Below are positions 15,968-24,902 of a DNA stretch of 30,640 nt, piece by piece. The notes beneath the pieces were generated by a model. That model worked only from the letters and a program-made list of their open reading frames with translations, was not told the DNA's origin and did not search any database. The DNA is taken from contig CAJKOW010000019.1 in the NCBI GenBank assembly GCA_905201685.1, forward strand, positions 1 to 30,640. The letters are read 5' to 3'. This DNA comes from an uncultured Bacteroides sp. (GTDB lineage: Bacteria; Bacteroidota; Bacteroidia; Bacteroidales; Bacteroidaceae). Positions within the stretch are counted from its first letter, which is position 1, and each line of letters begins with the position of its first letter. The translations under genes were made by a program, and so were the position numbers.

Positions 15968-17050
15968 TTAGTTAATTTTTGTTTTACAGAATAATTTATT
16001 GATAAAATAAGTATAGTTAATACTCATTTTTTCTATTGAAAAATGGCTGAGAACTTTGTCTTTCGCTTTCTCTTTCATTGTATCCATTAGTGTCGAATTA
16101 TCCAATAATTGAGTAATTCGATCAACAAACATTTCTATATTATCTTTTTCAATTAAATAACCATTAATACCGTTATCGACGATTGAATCTGTTATTCCAG
16201 GAAGAAGTGTGACAACTGGTATTGCCTGATTGATCATTGCTTCTGCAATAACAAGTCCAAATGCGTCAATATGTGTCGGATAAACAAAAATATCTGTTTT
16301 ACTTAGTCTTCGATAAACTTCCTCGCCGCTGATACGGCCTGTAAACTCAACAAATCCTTTTTTGATTTCTTGTGATAATCTCTTTTCGAGTTCCGCTCTT
16401 AGAATACCATCACCTATAAAAGTAAAATGGAACTTGTACTGTTTGTCAATGAGCTTTTTTATGATGTCTGGCAGTATTTTGACGCCTTTGTGTTCATATA
16501 GAACACCAACATAAGTAAGCTGGGAAATATCTGATTTTATTGATGGGCATATTGGATCTTCTACGCCATGCGGTATTACTGTTATTCGAGCAGAATATTT
16601 TTGATGGGTGTATTCATCAAAATATTGGGCTAATGCCGGTGTTGGTGCAATCCATTGATTTACGTATTTTCCATTAATAGCTGCAACTCTGTAAAAATCC
16701 TCCGTATTATTATGCAAAATATGAACAATTTTTATTTTGCATGATAAAAAGGGTAAAATGTATTGAGTCGGTGCATTGTAATTGTTGATAATAACATCCG
16801 GATTTATTTTCCTAAGAACACTAATTAAAGATATATATTTTCTGATTAATGGTAAATGACTTAAGGAAATATAGCTGATTTTTTTTTCTTTAACAAACCG
16901 TTCTATAGTAGGGTTCTCTTTTGAAGGGTGTGTGGTAATAAACCATACGTCATTATCGGTAGATTTAGTTAAAATCTCTATAAGAGTACAAATGTATTTG
17001 GTTAGACCGCCGCCTGGAGTTATCTGTGAAGCGGAAATTGCTATTTTCAT
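15968..17050 (-). CDS. Glycosyltransferase family 4
   Basis: A 360-residue GT-B enzyme starting MKIAISASQITPGGGLTKYI; the PGGGLTKY loop is the GT4 acceptor-side glycine motif. The C-terminal domain has LTYVGVLYEHKGVKILPDI, FIGDGILRAELEKRL and DAFGLVIAE, an EX7E-like motif in which the first Glu is replaced by Asp. That substitution is uncommon but conservative. It follows the acetyltransferase by 6 bp. Like its neighbour, it is AT-rich, and donor and acceptor are unknown. Confidence 0.91.
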   Translation of the reverse strand: MKIAISASQITPGGGLTKYICTLIEILTKSTDNDVWFITTHPSKENPTIERFVKEKKISYISLSHLPLIRKYISLISVLRKINPDVIINNYNAPTQYILPFLSCKIKIVHILHNNTEDFYRVAAINGKYVNQWIAPTPALAQYFDEYTHQKYSARITVIPHGVEDPICPSIKSDISQLTYVGVLYEHKGVKILPDIIKKLIDKQYKFHFTFIGDGILRAELEKRLSQEIKKGFVEFTGRISGEEVYRRLSKTDIFVYPTHIDAFGLVIAEAMINQAIPVVTLLPGITDSIVDNGINGYLIEKDNIEMFVDRITQLLDNSTLMDTMKEKAKDKVLSHFSIEKMSINYTYFINKLFCKTKIN

Positions 17051-17056
17051 GATTTT

Positions 17057-17659
17057 TTAATTTATTGTATTGCAGTCTCTATATTTAATTATTTTAGCAG
17101 GATTTCCAGCAACAATTGCATTCTCCGGTACGTCTTTTACAACAACAGCACCTGCTGCAATAATTGCATTGTCTCCAATATGTATATTTCCAATACAGGT
17201 TACATTTACACCAAAATCAACATTTCTGCCTATAATTGGTTTTTCATTATGTCGGTTTTTGCTTTTTACTCCGATGGTTGTTAAATGCCTAAATATGCAC
17301 CCTTCACCTATTGATTTGGCTGCTATATGTGTACCATAAGCATGCTCGAAATAAATTCCTCCACCTTCTATGTTGTTGTAGTCTTGGGCGATTGCAATAG
17401 ATTTATCCGAGGGGCATAATTTTCGGAGAATGTTTAAAATATTAGGTAATCTAAAGTAAAATAGATTTCTAAATTGTGGACGAAACCATAGCAAAAATAC
17501 CAGTTTCTTAATTTGAGATTTGTATGTTATTCCTAATTCACAGCACCATCTATCAATATCCTTATCGATATAGATCCGATTTTGTGAACGTTTGTAATAA
17601 CAAAGTAGAATATAGAATCTTATGTATCCAATTATTAATTTAATATTGAGGATCATCAT
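17057..17659 (-). CDS. Serine acetyltransferase-like hexapeptide transferase
   Basis: A 200-residue left-handed beta-helix acyltransferase of the CysE/LpxA superfamily. The C-terminal half shows hexapeptide repeats: IGEGCIFRHLTTIGVK, IIGRNVDFGVNVTCIG, IHIGDNAIIAAGAVVV, and the terminal VPENAIVAGNPAKIIKYR typical of sugar and serine O-acetyltransferases. The active His is probably in GGIYFEHAYGTHI near residues 99-111. The N-terminal half is a helical extension as in CysE. In a capsule operon it more likely acetylates a sugar than serine. Its start overlaps the pyruvyl transferase stop by 20 bp; an ATG one codon later is equally possible. Confidence 0.9.
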   Translation of the reverse strand: MMILNIKLIIGYIRFYILLCYYKRSQNRIYIDKDIDRWCCELGITYKSQIKKLVFLLWFRPQFRNLFYFRLPNILNILRKLCPSDKSIAIAQDYNNIEGGGIYFEHAYGTHIAAKSIGEGCIFRHLTTIGVKSKNRHNEKPIIGRNVDFGVNVTCIGNIHIGDNAIIAAGAVVVKDVPENAIVAGNPAKIIKYRDCNTIN

Positions 17660-18746
17660 ACCCGTTTTTTAAATTATTTTTTAAAAATAATATTCCACGT
17701 TCTTTCCATATTTTTTTTATTTCATTTACTTTATTCCATTCTATGAACTTTATGCGTTGAGGAAGTTGTTCTGGACTATTTATTAATCGATCACATAGAT
17801 TAAATCGTGATAATAAAGAAATAAATCTGTCAGCACCTCTGTTTACATGAATAATGCTGTAAAAATCTACGTTGTTAATAATCGAGAATACAGTTCCGTG
17901 AAATGAATTGGTTATAACAAATGTTGCATCTCTATATAATGCTAACCATTCTTCTACTGACATTTCAATATTTGTTTCAGATGAACAAAATATTACTTCT
18001 AAATGGTTCTTTTGTGCAAATTTTTTAATGGCTATTTTTTGCTCATTTGATATATCTAATAGATAAGCCAGCAAATAACGTTCGTCGTTTTTAGGAATTT
18101 CTTTGCATAATTCAATATAATCTTTTTTATCAAGTAATAGTGTCGGATCGTTCATTCCCACAGCGTGTACACCTAAATATTTTGTGCATAGCTCTACACC
18201 AGAATCTTCACGTGTAGATATGGCGGTAAATAATTGAGCTAAATTAGCGCATTCTTTAGTTAATTCATCAGAATATTCCCACTCATTTATGCCAAATGAT
18301 GCAGCATATGCTATTTTAGGTATATTATATTTTTTTGCAAAGCGTAGGAACAAATCAGGCTGTTGAGAAGGATGGTGATAAGCTCCTCTCCATACTTGAT
18401 CGCTTCCCACAATAATTGCTTCTATCTGATAGTGTTTCAATGTTGATACTTTATATTTGTGTACACGTTTGGTTAGACTCATGTACTTATTCATAAAATT
18501 TTGAAATTTATTGCTTCTAACTCTTTGAGGATATTTGAAAAAATTCCGACTATTTCTGAATGTTAGATAGTAGAATAGTGTTTTTATTTGAGCCATCAGA
18601 TAATGCCCTTTTGACATCTTATTAGGCAGATAATCTATGGTAATTGGGGTATGCCCGAGTTTTCGCAAAATTTCTTGCATAGCAAATGCTTGCAAGGTTC
18701 CTCCATAATTATGAAATAGAGGATGTGTTACAATGCCTATTCTCAT
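17640..18746 (-). CDS. Polysaccharide pyruvyl transferase family protein
   Basis: A 368-residue PF04230 protein that should add a pyruvate ketal from phosphoenolpyruvate to a hexose of the repeat unit. The N-terminus MRIGIVTHPLFHNYGGTLQA contains the family's N-x-G-(G/A) segment, and AIIVGSDQVWRG (about 125-136), FAAS-like IAYAASFG, TAISTREDSG and FVITNSFHGTVFSII (about 293-307) are standard landmarks. It follows the ThDP gene by 23 bp. A net acidic capsule is expected if it is active. Some family members act on other acceptors, so the pyruvylation is inferred. Confidence 0.92.
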   Translation of the reverse strand: MRIGIVTHPLFHNYGGTLQAFAMQEILRKLGHTPITIDYLPNKMSKGHYLMAQIKTLFYYLTFRNSRNFFKYPQRVRSNKFQNFMNKYMSLTKRVHKYKVSTLKHYQIEAIIVGSDQVWRGAYHHPSQQPDLFLRFAKKYNIPKIAYAASFGINEWEYSDELTKECANLAQLFTAISTREDSGVELCTKYLGVHAVGMNDPTLLLDKKDYIELCKEIPKNDERYLLAYLLDISNEQKIAIKKFAQKNHLEVIFCSSETNIEMSVEEWLALYRDATFVITNSFHGTVFSIINNVDFYSIIHVNRGADRFISLLSRFNLCDRLINSPEQLPQRIKFIEWNKVNEIKKIWKERGILFLKNNLKNGYDDPQY

Positions 18747-18769
18747 ATATTCATCATAAATTATAGATG

Positions 18770-20512
18770 TTATATTTTTCTTTTTATTTCCCTTACAGTG
18801 TCCTCTCCTAAAACATGAATAGCTACATTCTTCATTATTTGTTTTACGGACTTTGGCGCTACCACAAGGTTTCGAATCGTTTTCAGTGCATTGCTTTCAT
18901 CTTCAGAGTTAGTGAAGATTTCAAATAAAATGGGTTTTGACATTTGTTCGGTCGTAACAAATTCGGGATAGACTTTATTGAATTCTTCCTTATTCGAAGC
19001 AGTTATGTATGTGAATCCAAGATCTTCCGCATAGTGGCGCACCAAATATGGAGATTTTTGTCCATAATGCCCTGCTGCTGCGATAAACGGGTCTGCATCT
19101 TTTCCAAAGGCTGACCCCGGATGACCATAATTAGTAAATTCTGTACCTCGTCCATTATTAATTAGCATAATCCGGAGGTTAGAATGTACGTGTCTGTTGG
19201 CAATAGAATTCATATCGTAGAAGAATGCAAGATCACCCAATACGCCAAAGTATAGCTTTTCAGGTTTAGCCAGTGAGGCTCCTAATAGCGTGGACATAAT
19301 GCCATCGATACCAAATCCGCCTACATTGCAATAGGTTTCAACCGTTTCAGGCACTTTGAAAAAGTTCCATGAACGTAATGTGTTAAGTATGCCAAGGTGT
19401 AAAACGGAATGTGCAGGTAACTTGTCTGCTAATTGTTGAGCTATCCAGATGTTACTAAATGGAAGTTCAGGAATAAGTTTGTAAACTGCCTGATAGTTAC
19501 TATCGCATTCTTTCCAATAGTCAGTAGCACGTATTTCTCCTTTTGCGTATTTTGAAAAGAAGTACTTCTCTGGCATTTCAAATACATAAGTCAGTTTTTT
19601 AAAGAAGTCTTTAATCTCTCCATCTTCGGATACACGCCAGACTTCTTTGGGCGTAATGCCTAAGCCATAATAATCACCGGAAATTTCTCCAATATGAATC
19701 AGTAAATCCATGTGACGTGTTTGATTGGGAGCGGGTTGAGAACCAACTAATGCATACTGGATCCTGTATTTTCCGTAATAGCCGCTTGTGTGATCACAAA
19801 ACACCACTGCATTATGAATCTCACAAAAACGATCAATCAGTTCGGTTTCTTCAGACGTAAAATTCCGATGAGATCCAACGAATACGGCTATGTTTCCTTG
19901 AGCGGATATTGCCGGGAATGTATCAGATGCAGATATACGATTAATGACGCGTTCCTGAGGAAGTTCTTTGATTGAGTAATCACGGCTATAAGTAGTTGAG
20001 TAGTTGATATGTACAGGGCCACCTCCATGACGGGTTGATTCTAAAAGAGCCTTATTGACATTCACATTACACAACCATACATCTGATTCATCTTTTATAA
20101 CCGGGAGATCTACCTTTATTTTTACTATATCATTCGGACTTTGACGTCTGTCTATGTTTTGTGCTATCAGGTGGCCGATATTCTGAATTCCTTGATTAGC
20201 AGTCAATGCGATAACCGGAAGTTTTCTGTAAAAAGCTTCAGTAAGTCCAGGCATATAGTTCCTTGAAGCTGTTGCTCCTGTACAAGTGATGACAACCGGT
20301 TCTCCGGATTCAGCAGCCAATCCACAGGCTATGTATGCGGCAGACCGTTCATCTACAGATGAATACATTTCAAAATATGGGTCTTGCTGCATACTGGCTA
20401 CTAATGACAAGTTGGTTGTACCAGGAGACGCTACCACTTTTTTTATTCCATGAGCTTTTAATAGTGATAGTATAATCTGTACTGTTCGTTCGTTAGTATA
20501 AAATTTGTTCAT
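18770..20512 (-). CDS. MenD-like thiamine pyrophosphate-dependent enzyme
   Basis: A 580-residue three-domain ThDP enzyme. The cofactor Glu is Glu55 in SSVDERSAAYIACGLAAESG, followed by VVITCTGATASRNYMPGLTEA. The PP-domain motif is LGDLAFFYDMN at about 425-435 with INN at 451-453, and NVGGFGIDGIMSTLLGAS at 396-413 matches the MenD family most closely. No menaquinone gene is nearby, and the gene sits 12 bp after an SDR in the capsule operon, so it probably makes or transfers a ketol unit for an unusual sugar rather than SEPHCHC. The MenD domain layout and length are intact. The exact reaction cannot be assigned. Confidence 0.88.
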   Translation of the reverse strand: MNKFYTNERTVQIILSLLKAHGIKKVVASPGTTNLSLVASMQQDPYFEMYSSVDERSAAYIACGLAAESGEPVVITCTGATASRNYMPGLTEAFYRKLPVIALTANQGIQNIGHLIAQNIDRRQSPNDIVKIKVDLPVIKDESDVWLCNVNVNKALLESTRHGGGPVHINYSTTYSRDYSIKELPQERVINRISASDTFPAISAQGNIAVFVGSHRNFTSEETELIDRFCEIHNAVVFCDHTSGYYGKYRIQYALVGSQPAPNQTRHMDLLIHIGEISGDYYGLGITPKEVWRVSEDGEIKDFFKKLTYVFEMPEKYFFSKYAKGEIRATDYWKECDSNYQAVYKLIPELPFSNIWIAQQLADKLPAHSVLHLGILNTLRSWNFFKVPETVETYCNVGGFGIDGIMSTLLGASLAKPEKLYFGVLGDLAFFYDMNSIANRHVHSNLRIMLINNGRGTEFTNYGHPGSAFGKDADPFIAAAGHYGQKSPYLVRHYAEDLGFTYITASNKEEFNKVYPEFVTTEQMSKPILFEIFTNSEDESNALKTIRNLVVAPKSVKQIMKNVAIHVLGEDTVREIKRKI

Positions 20513-20524
20513 ATCATTACTTTA

Positions 20525-21367
20525 TTATTGATACATATATCGGGAATTTCCCGTTTTTCCTTCATTACACACTATAATTTGTCCTGATACACAAGATGAA
20601 GCATCGCTTATTAGAAAAGTAGCTACTTCAGCCACTTCTTCAGGCAAATATACCCTATGATTGGGATTGCCTTTGTAATAGAGATTACCTTCTTTCTTGA
20701 ACCCTGTCATATCGGAGGTTGTAATGCCTGGTGCTACAGCGTTGATGCGTATGTTTTCTTTGATTAATTTGGGAGCCAATCCCTCTACTAAACTATTGAT
20801 TGCAGCTTTGGTTAATCCGTATGGTATATCATCTGTTTGAATTCCCCGTTCACTGGATATGAAAAGAATGTTGGCATTTGGCGTTTTGTTGTTTCTGATT
20901 GTTTCAAGAAATTTTTGTGTCAGGAAATATCCTCCTCTCAAATTTGTATTTATCTGTTGGTTGAACTGTTCTATTGACACATTTGCTATATCCCACTCAT
21001 GTAATGAAATCCCTGCGTTGTTAACGAGGACATTAATACCCCCTAAAAGCTGATTGGCCTTTTCAATAAATAGATTGGCAGTTGATACATCGCACACATC
21101 ATAAACCAAATATTGACATCCTAATTGTTCGGATACTTCTTTTAAAGTTTTTTCTGTACGACCGGATATCAATACTTGGGCTCCTTCAGAAATAAACTTT
21201 TCAGCCATGGCTTTCCCAAGCCCGCGTCCTCCTCCGGTAATAATAATTCGTTTACCCTTTAATCTGTTGTTGGGTGATAAATAGGAGATGGATGCAGTAA
21301 CATAAATATTGGGAGTACCATGTAAGATATATTGCAGGCCTCTTTTGATATATAATTTTATTGACAT
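20525..21367 (-). CDS. Short-chain dehydrogenase/reductase
   Basis: A 280-residue classical SDR. The NAD(P) motif TGGGRGLG is at 44-51, NNAG at 117-120, the catalytic Ser near SSE at 171-173, and Tyr183-x3-Lys187 in YGLTK; NAVAPGITTSDM follows. An N-terminal extension of about 38 residues precedes the Rossmann fold and may be a membrane-associated helix. It sits 12 bp ahead of the MenD-like gene, so the two may act on consecutive steps of one precursor, such as reduction of a ThDP-made ketone. Substrate is not readable from the sequence. Confidence 0.93.
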   Translation of the reverse strand: MSIKLYIKRGLQYILHGTPNIYVTASISYLSPNNRLKGKRIIITGGGRGLGKAMAEKFISEGAQVLISGRTEKTLKEVSEQLGCQYLVYDVCDVSTANLFIEKANQLLGGINVLVNNAGISLHEWDIANVSIEQFNQQINTNLRGGYFLTQKFLETIRNNKTPNANILFISSERGIQTDDIPYGLTKAAINSLVEGLAPKLIKENIRINAVAPGITTSDMTGFKKEGNLYYKGNPNHRVYLPEEVAEVATFLISDASSCVSGQIIVCNEGKTGNSRYMYQ

Positions 21368-21378
21368 ACTTAGATTAA

Positions 21379-22920
21379 TTAGTGTGAAACATGAGAAATA
21401 ATATTACGAACCTTGGATAGAATCAAATTCTTCTCGCCCGAATTCAACCCTAAAAAATAAATACTCGTTGATGTCATCAGGAAGCTGACGATTGTTGTTG
21501 TAATCAATCGGATGATAGACTGTTCCATATTCATATAGATTACGCTCGGAACAATGATGGCCGTCAAGGTGACTATCAGAATGGGAGAAAAGACCTGCTT
21601 AAGATACATCATCGGTGGGAACCCTAATAGCTTATGCATATAAAAAAGTCTGATGCCGTTTAATGATCCGTAAATAAATATATAGACTATATAAGAGACA
21701 AATGCCGGGTAACCCAATTTATATAATATCCAGGTGATAGGAAATACTAAACATCCTACAATTGTGACCGATAGCTGATAATTTCGAATTCTTCCTGTAG
21801 CAAGTATGGCTTTTAATCCCATTGACCCTAAAAGAGTCATGACTGTAGCGATCAGAGATAGTCTAAGAAACAGTGCTGTATATTCGGGAACTATTCCTAA
21901 CCATATCTTCAATATGGTGTCTGCTTCAAGTTCAATAGGTATAAGAAAAAGAAGCAGCAAGAAATAAGAAAATTTGGTTCCTCTACAAATTAGGGTGAAC
22001 ATATACTCCTTGTTCCCGGCTGCATAAGATTTGGTGATTTGTGGAGTAATCGCCGTTGTGAAGTTCTCGACGAACTTCATGACTGCCCCTTCTACTTGCG
22101 TCACTATTCCGCGGGCTGCATTGAGTGTCACTCCGAAAAATACATTTATAAGCACATTCACTCCTTGCGTATTGAATATGTAAGCAGTATTACCGAAAAA
22201 ACTCCAACCGGAATAACTCATCATTTCTTTCAAAAGACTTTTGTCAATCTTAAACTGATAGTTGCATTCCAAAAATTTCTTTTTGCAATACACACCATAG
22301 ATTATTCTTAATATGACTGCAATTAAGAATAACAAGAAAGCATACGTGATTAATTTATCCAAGTATCTAGATGTCAGATACAGTGTGAGAACAAACAATA
22401 ATTTTAAAGCTACTTCCAATATTCCGATATAAGCAAATACTTTCATCTCTTCATGTGCAATGATGCAAGCATCGTAAGGAACGCTAATCAGGCCGGTGAT
22501 AAATGTAAGGATGGAAAATTGTAGGACCCAAAAGGTAGCACTCATTCTTTCGTCGGGAATGTTCAAATTAGAATTGAGCATCCACAGCCCACCTATTTCT
22601 GCTATTATGAATACAAAAATAGAAATGCCTAACTGTATGCTGACACTTGTTGAAAAGATGGTTTTTAGCCTTTCAAGATTACCTTCTCCCAATCCATACG
22701 TTATGAAACGACTGATTGCACCAGACAAAGACCCTGTAAGAATAGATAAAAAGGAGATAGTACCACCGACGATGTTGTAAATACCATAATCCTCAACTCC
22801 GAGTACATTTAGAATGATTCGACTTGTGTACAAGCTGACCACCATGATGGCAGCTGTCCGAATATAGAGTAAGAGAGTATTCTTGGCAATTCGCCGGTTT
22901 TTATCAGAATTACTTTCCAT
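21379..22920 (-). CDS. wzx: Wzx-type polysaccharide flippase
   Basis: A 513-residue polytopic membrane protein of the MATE/MviN-like flippase group, which moves lipid-linked repeat units to the outer face of the inner membrane. The N-terminus has the Arg-rich start SDKNRRIAKNTLLLYIRTAA, then RIILNVLGVEDYGIYNIVGG and SGAISRFITYGLGEG, landmarks of Bacteroides capsule flippases. About fourteen hydrophobic segments follow. It is the first recognisable enzyme of the long minus-strand biosynthetic run; the SDR follows after 11 bp. A 62-bp spacer separates it from the unknown 150-residue gene upstream. Confidence 0.93.
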   Translation of the reverse strand: MESNSDKNRRIAKNTLLLYIRTAAIMVVSLYTSRIILNVLGVEDYGIYNIVGGTISFLSILTGSLSGAISRFITYGLGEGNLERLKTIFSTSVSIQLGISIFVFIIAEIGGLWMLNSNLNIPDERMSATFWVLQFSILTFITGLISVPYDACIIAHEEMKVFAYIGILEVALKLLFVLTLYLTSRYLDKLITYAFLLFLIAVILRIIYGVYCKKKFLECNYQFKIDKSLLKEMMSYSGWSFFGNTAYIFNTQGVNVLINVFFGVTLNAARGIVTQVEGAVMKFVENFTTAITPQITKSYAAGNKEYMFTLICRGTKFSYFLLLLFLIPIELEADTILKIWLGIVPEYTALFLRLSLIATVMTLLGSMGLKAILATGRIRNYQLSVTIVGCLVFPITWILYKLGYPAFVSYIVYIFIYGSLNGIRLFYMHKLLGFPPMMYLKQVFSPILIVTLTAIIVPSVIYMNMEQSIIRLITTTIVSFLMTSTSIYFLGLNSGEKNLILSKVRNIISHVSH

Positions 22921-22982
22921 AACAATATTATGAATGTGTTATAGAGAAATTTCAGGAGTTTTTTAGAATATTCTCATATCTT

Positions 22983-23435
22983 TCACGCCTTCTTCTCCAT
23001 CATCAGCTTATTGATGTGACAGCGCAGGTTGTCGGTCGAGGTGCCGGACTTGATCTGTTTGATGAACGGCTGGAGACTCTCGATGAACTCGGCGGTCACA
23101 ATGTTTTCTTTGGTGATGTAAACGTTGTCCAACCGGCGCCAGGCTGATACGGCTACTTCGGAAGCTGTATCGCACTGCTGGATCTCGGTAATGAAGTCCT
23201 GCAACGACTGCATGTCCGGGATGTAGCGATGCAGCTTCAACTCTTCTTTACTTAGGTTGGACACTGAAGTCATTTCTTCCTGTTTGCACACGGAAATGGT
23301 AAAATGATTGCCGGTGATGATCTGCACCGAGTTGGCTGCTGTGACAGCAAAAACGATGCTGCCTTTCTCGATGTTGAAGGTATTGATGGTTTTACCTTCT
23401 TCTCTCTCTTCTTGTTTTTTTTCTGTTCTGTTCAT
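22983..23435 (-). CDS. Unrecognised 150-residue protein upstream of wzx
   Basis: I do not recognise this protein. It starts with a charged, Lys/Glu-rich stretch (residues 1-14), then a beta-strand-rich region (GSIVFAVTAANSVQIITGNHF, about 25-45), and a helical second half with SKEELKLHRYIPDMQSLQDF and a C-terminal basic helix (RCHINKLMMEKKA). There is no signal peptide or membrane segment. Its codon use and GC content resemble the plus-strand module more than the AT-rich wzx. It is divergent from the primase-like gene at 23964 and co-directional with wzx. It was compared with UpxZ-type antitermination inhibitors by eye and does not match the N-terminus I remember. It could regulate either the module or the capsule operon. 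Confidence 0.75.
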   Translation of the reverse strand: MNRTEKKQEEREEGKTINTFNIEKGSIVFAVTAANSVQIITGNHFTISVCKQEEMTSVSNLSKEELKLHRYIPDMQSLQDFITEIQQCDTASEVAVSAWRRLDNVYITKENIVTAEFIESLQPFIKQIKSGTSTDNLRCHINKLMMEKKA

Positions 23436-23610
23436 TTGGTTAATTGTATCGATATTTATTGGGGGGATTAGGAAATGAAGAAATAGGGAGTTAAGGAGTT
23501 AAGCCGATAGATAGACTACTCTCAACACTAAACTCTCAACCTTGATCCACCACGGAGGACACAGAGTACATTGATTAATGAAGAATGAAGAATTAAGAAT
23601 GAAGAATTAT

Positions 23611-23653
23611 ATTCCTTAGCGTTCGAATAAAAGAGGTTTTGAGCGAAGCTAAT
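23611..23653 (+). repeat. 43-bp direct repeat, left copy
   Basis: Starts ATTCCTTAGCGTTC and ends GAGCGAAGCTAAT. The second copy is at 30312-30354 with one mismatch. The pair brackets the plus-strand module plus cpsB. Confidence 0.85.
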
Positions 23654-23664
23654 CCGCTACAGTA

Positions 23665-23686
23665 GAGACGCAAAATTTTGCGTCTC
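23665..23686. repeat. GAGACGCAAAA/TTTTGCGTCTC palindrome, copy 2
   Basis: A perfect palindrome, extendable to 26 bp (23663-23688) with flanking TA. It lies in the divergent spacer, so it cannot be only a terminator between convergent genes. Confidence 0.9.
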
Positions 23687-23963
23687 TACACACATATACA
23701 CCATGATTCAAATCATCACGGAGGACACAGAGTTTCACAGAGGGAAAATTAAATCTGCGTTTTCCGTGTCATCCGTGCCTGAAAAAATCTTTCAATCATT
23801 AATCTTTAAAATCTTCATTACGTTTATTCCTTTGTTTTGACTGGTTTATTCAATGAGTATTCAACCATTATTCAACCGTTATTCAATGGGGTTGAAAAGG
23901 GTTGGTGAATACGAAATTTTATTGTAATTTTACCACATCAGTTAACCGAAAATCATTACGAAT

Positions 23964-24536
23964 ATGATCAACAGTATTATGTCTTTTTTTCATGCTCCTA
24001 TCAGTAATAAAGTCCCTGCAGGAGTGTGCAGTGTTCAAGGACTTTATGAGTATATCACTACCGATCCGAAGCTTCGCGAACTGACTGAACAGGTGCGGAA
24101 CGTGGCCGATGACAAGCAGGAGTATCGCCGGCGCAAACTGGCACTGCTGCCTTACGTGACACCCGCGGGCGTGTTCTCTTATTGCAGAGGTACGGACTTG
24201 CAGGTGCCTTCGGGGCTCTTGGTGGTGGACATCGATCACTTAGCTTCGTTGGAAGAAGCTGAGGTGTGGCGCGACCGTCTGGCTGCCGATCCCTTGCTGC
24301 GTCCCGATCTGGCTTTTGTCAGTCCCGGAGGACGAGGTGTCAAACTCTTTCTTTCCTATCGCGTGATGCCTGAGGAGACCCTTGCCCAGACCTTCGGTCG
24401 TGCCGTTCAGTCCGCCTGGAGCTACATTGAGCTGCGCTACGGTCTGAAGCCGGACAAGGCCAACAAGGATTTGGCCCGCGGGTGCCTGCTGGCGTTTGAT
24501 GAGGGGGCGAAGGGGATGAAAATAAATGAAGAATGA
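23964..24536 (+). CDS. BT4734/BF3469 (VirE N-terminal) primase-like protein
   Basis: A 190-residue protein of the BT4734-like/VirE_N family (PF08800). The N-terminal SFFHAPISNKVPAG is the usual family opening. LLVVDIDHL (Asp89, Asp91) resembles the metal-binding acidic motif of archaeo-eukaryotic primases, FVSPGGRGVKLFL (118-130) the nucleotide-binding loop, and DKANKDLARGCLLAFD (164-179) the third conserved block. The family is usually followed by PriCT-2 and a DUF3987 ATPase; here those lie in the next gene, after 366 bp of repeats. A primase-helicase-like role in DNA handling is inferred. It is the first gene of the plus-strand module and diverges from the 150-residue gene. An alternative ATG lies at 23979. 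Confidence 0.85.
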   Translation: MINSIMSFFHAPISNKVPAGVCSVQGLYEYITTDPKLRELTEQVRNVADDKQEYRRRKLALLPYVTPAGVFSYCRGTDLQVPSGLLVVDIDHLASLEEAEVWRDRLAADPLLRPDLAFVSPGGRGVKLFLSYRVMPEETLAQTFGRAVQSAWSYIELRYGLKPDKANKDLARGCLLAFDEGAKGMKINEE

Positions 24537-24902
24537 AGAATGATGAATGAAGAATTGAGAATGGAGAATTGAGAATGGAGAATGGAGAATTGATAATTGA
24601 GAGTGAAGGAGTTAAGCCGATAGATAGGCTACACTCAACACTAAACCTTTATTCAACACAGAGGACATTCTTAAATGAAGAATTAGGAGTTAAAGAAGTT
24701 AGAGAAGTTAAAGAAGTTAGAGCCAATACATAGACTACTCTCAACACTTAACGCTCAACTCTCAACTTTAAACTTTCAACTCTCAATTCTCCATTATCCA
24801 TTATCAATTAATCATTCTCCATTATCCATTCTCAATTATCCATTATCCATTATTCATTATTCATCAATATTTAATGTTAAATTATTTTGATATCATATTC
24901 AC
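24537..24902 (+). repeat. Composite repeat spacer between VirE-N and DUF3987 genes
   Basis: No gene seen. Immediately after the stop come GAATGAAGAATGATGAATGAAG and GAATGGAGAATTGAG units, then a TAAGCCGATAGATAGGCTA segment, a second GAAGTTAGAGAAG... AGCCAATACATAGACTA segment at about 24687-24750, a CTCAACTCTCAAC run, then CCATTATCCATT units up to the next ATG. The left GAATGGAG units and the right CTCCATT units are complementary, so the spacer RNA can form a long imperfect stem. TTATTTTG near 24890 is a weak -7 candidate. Confidence 0.8.

Larger units (their letters stand above)
23436..23963. repeat. Divergent 528-bp spacer with several repeat families
   Basis: No gene seen. From the left: 'AGTTAAGCCGATAGATAGACT' type composite repeat text at about 23491-23540, a CACGGAGGACACAGAG segment, the 43-bp word at 23611-23653, the palindrome at 23665-23686, then another CACGGAGGACACAGAG / TCCGTGTCATCCGTGCCT unit at about 23716-23780. 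The capsule operon from 23435 and the module from 23964 should both be transcribed from here, but no perfect TTTG/TAnnTTTG pair is visible in either direction; TAATTTTA at about 23935 is the nearest plus-strand candidate. Confidence 0.7.

Noticed and set aside
22983..23435. UpxZ-type antitermination inhibitor
   Set aside because: The N-terminus and motifs I recall for UpxZ are absent, and no UpxY partner is nearby; left unassigned.
24885..24895. TTATTTTG before DUF3987 as a promoter -7 box
   Set aside because: It departs from TAnnTTTG at one key base and has no TTTG 19-21 bp upstream.
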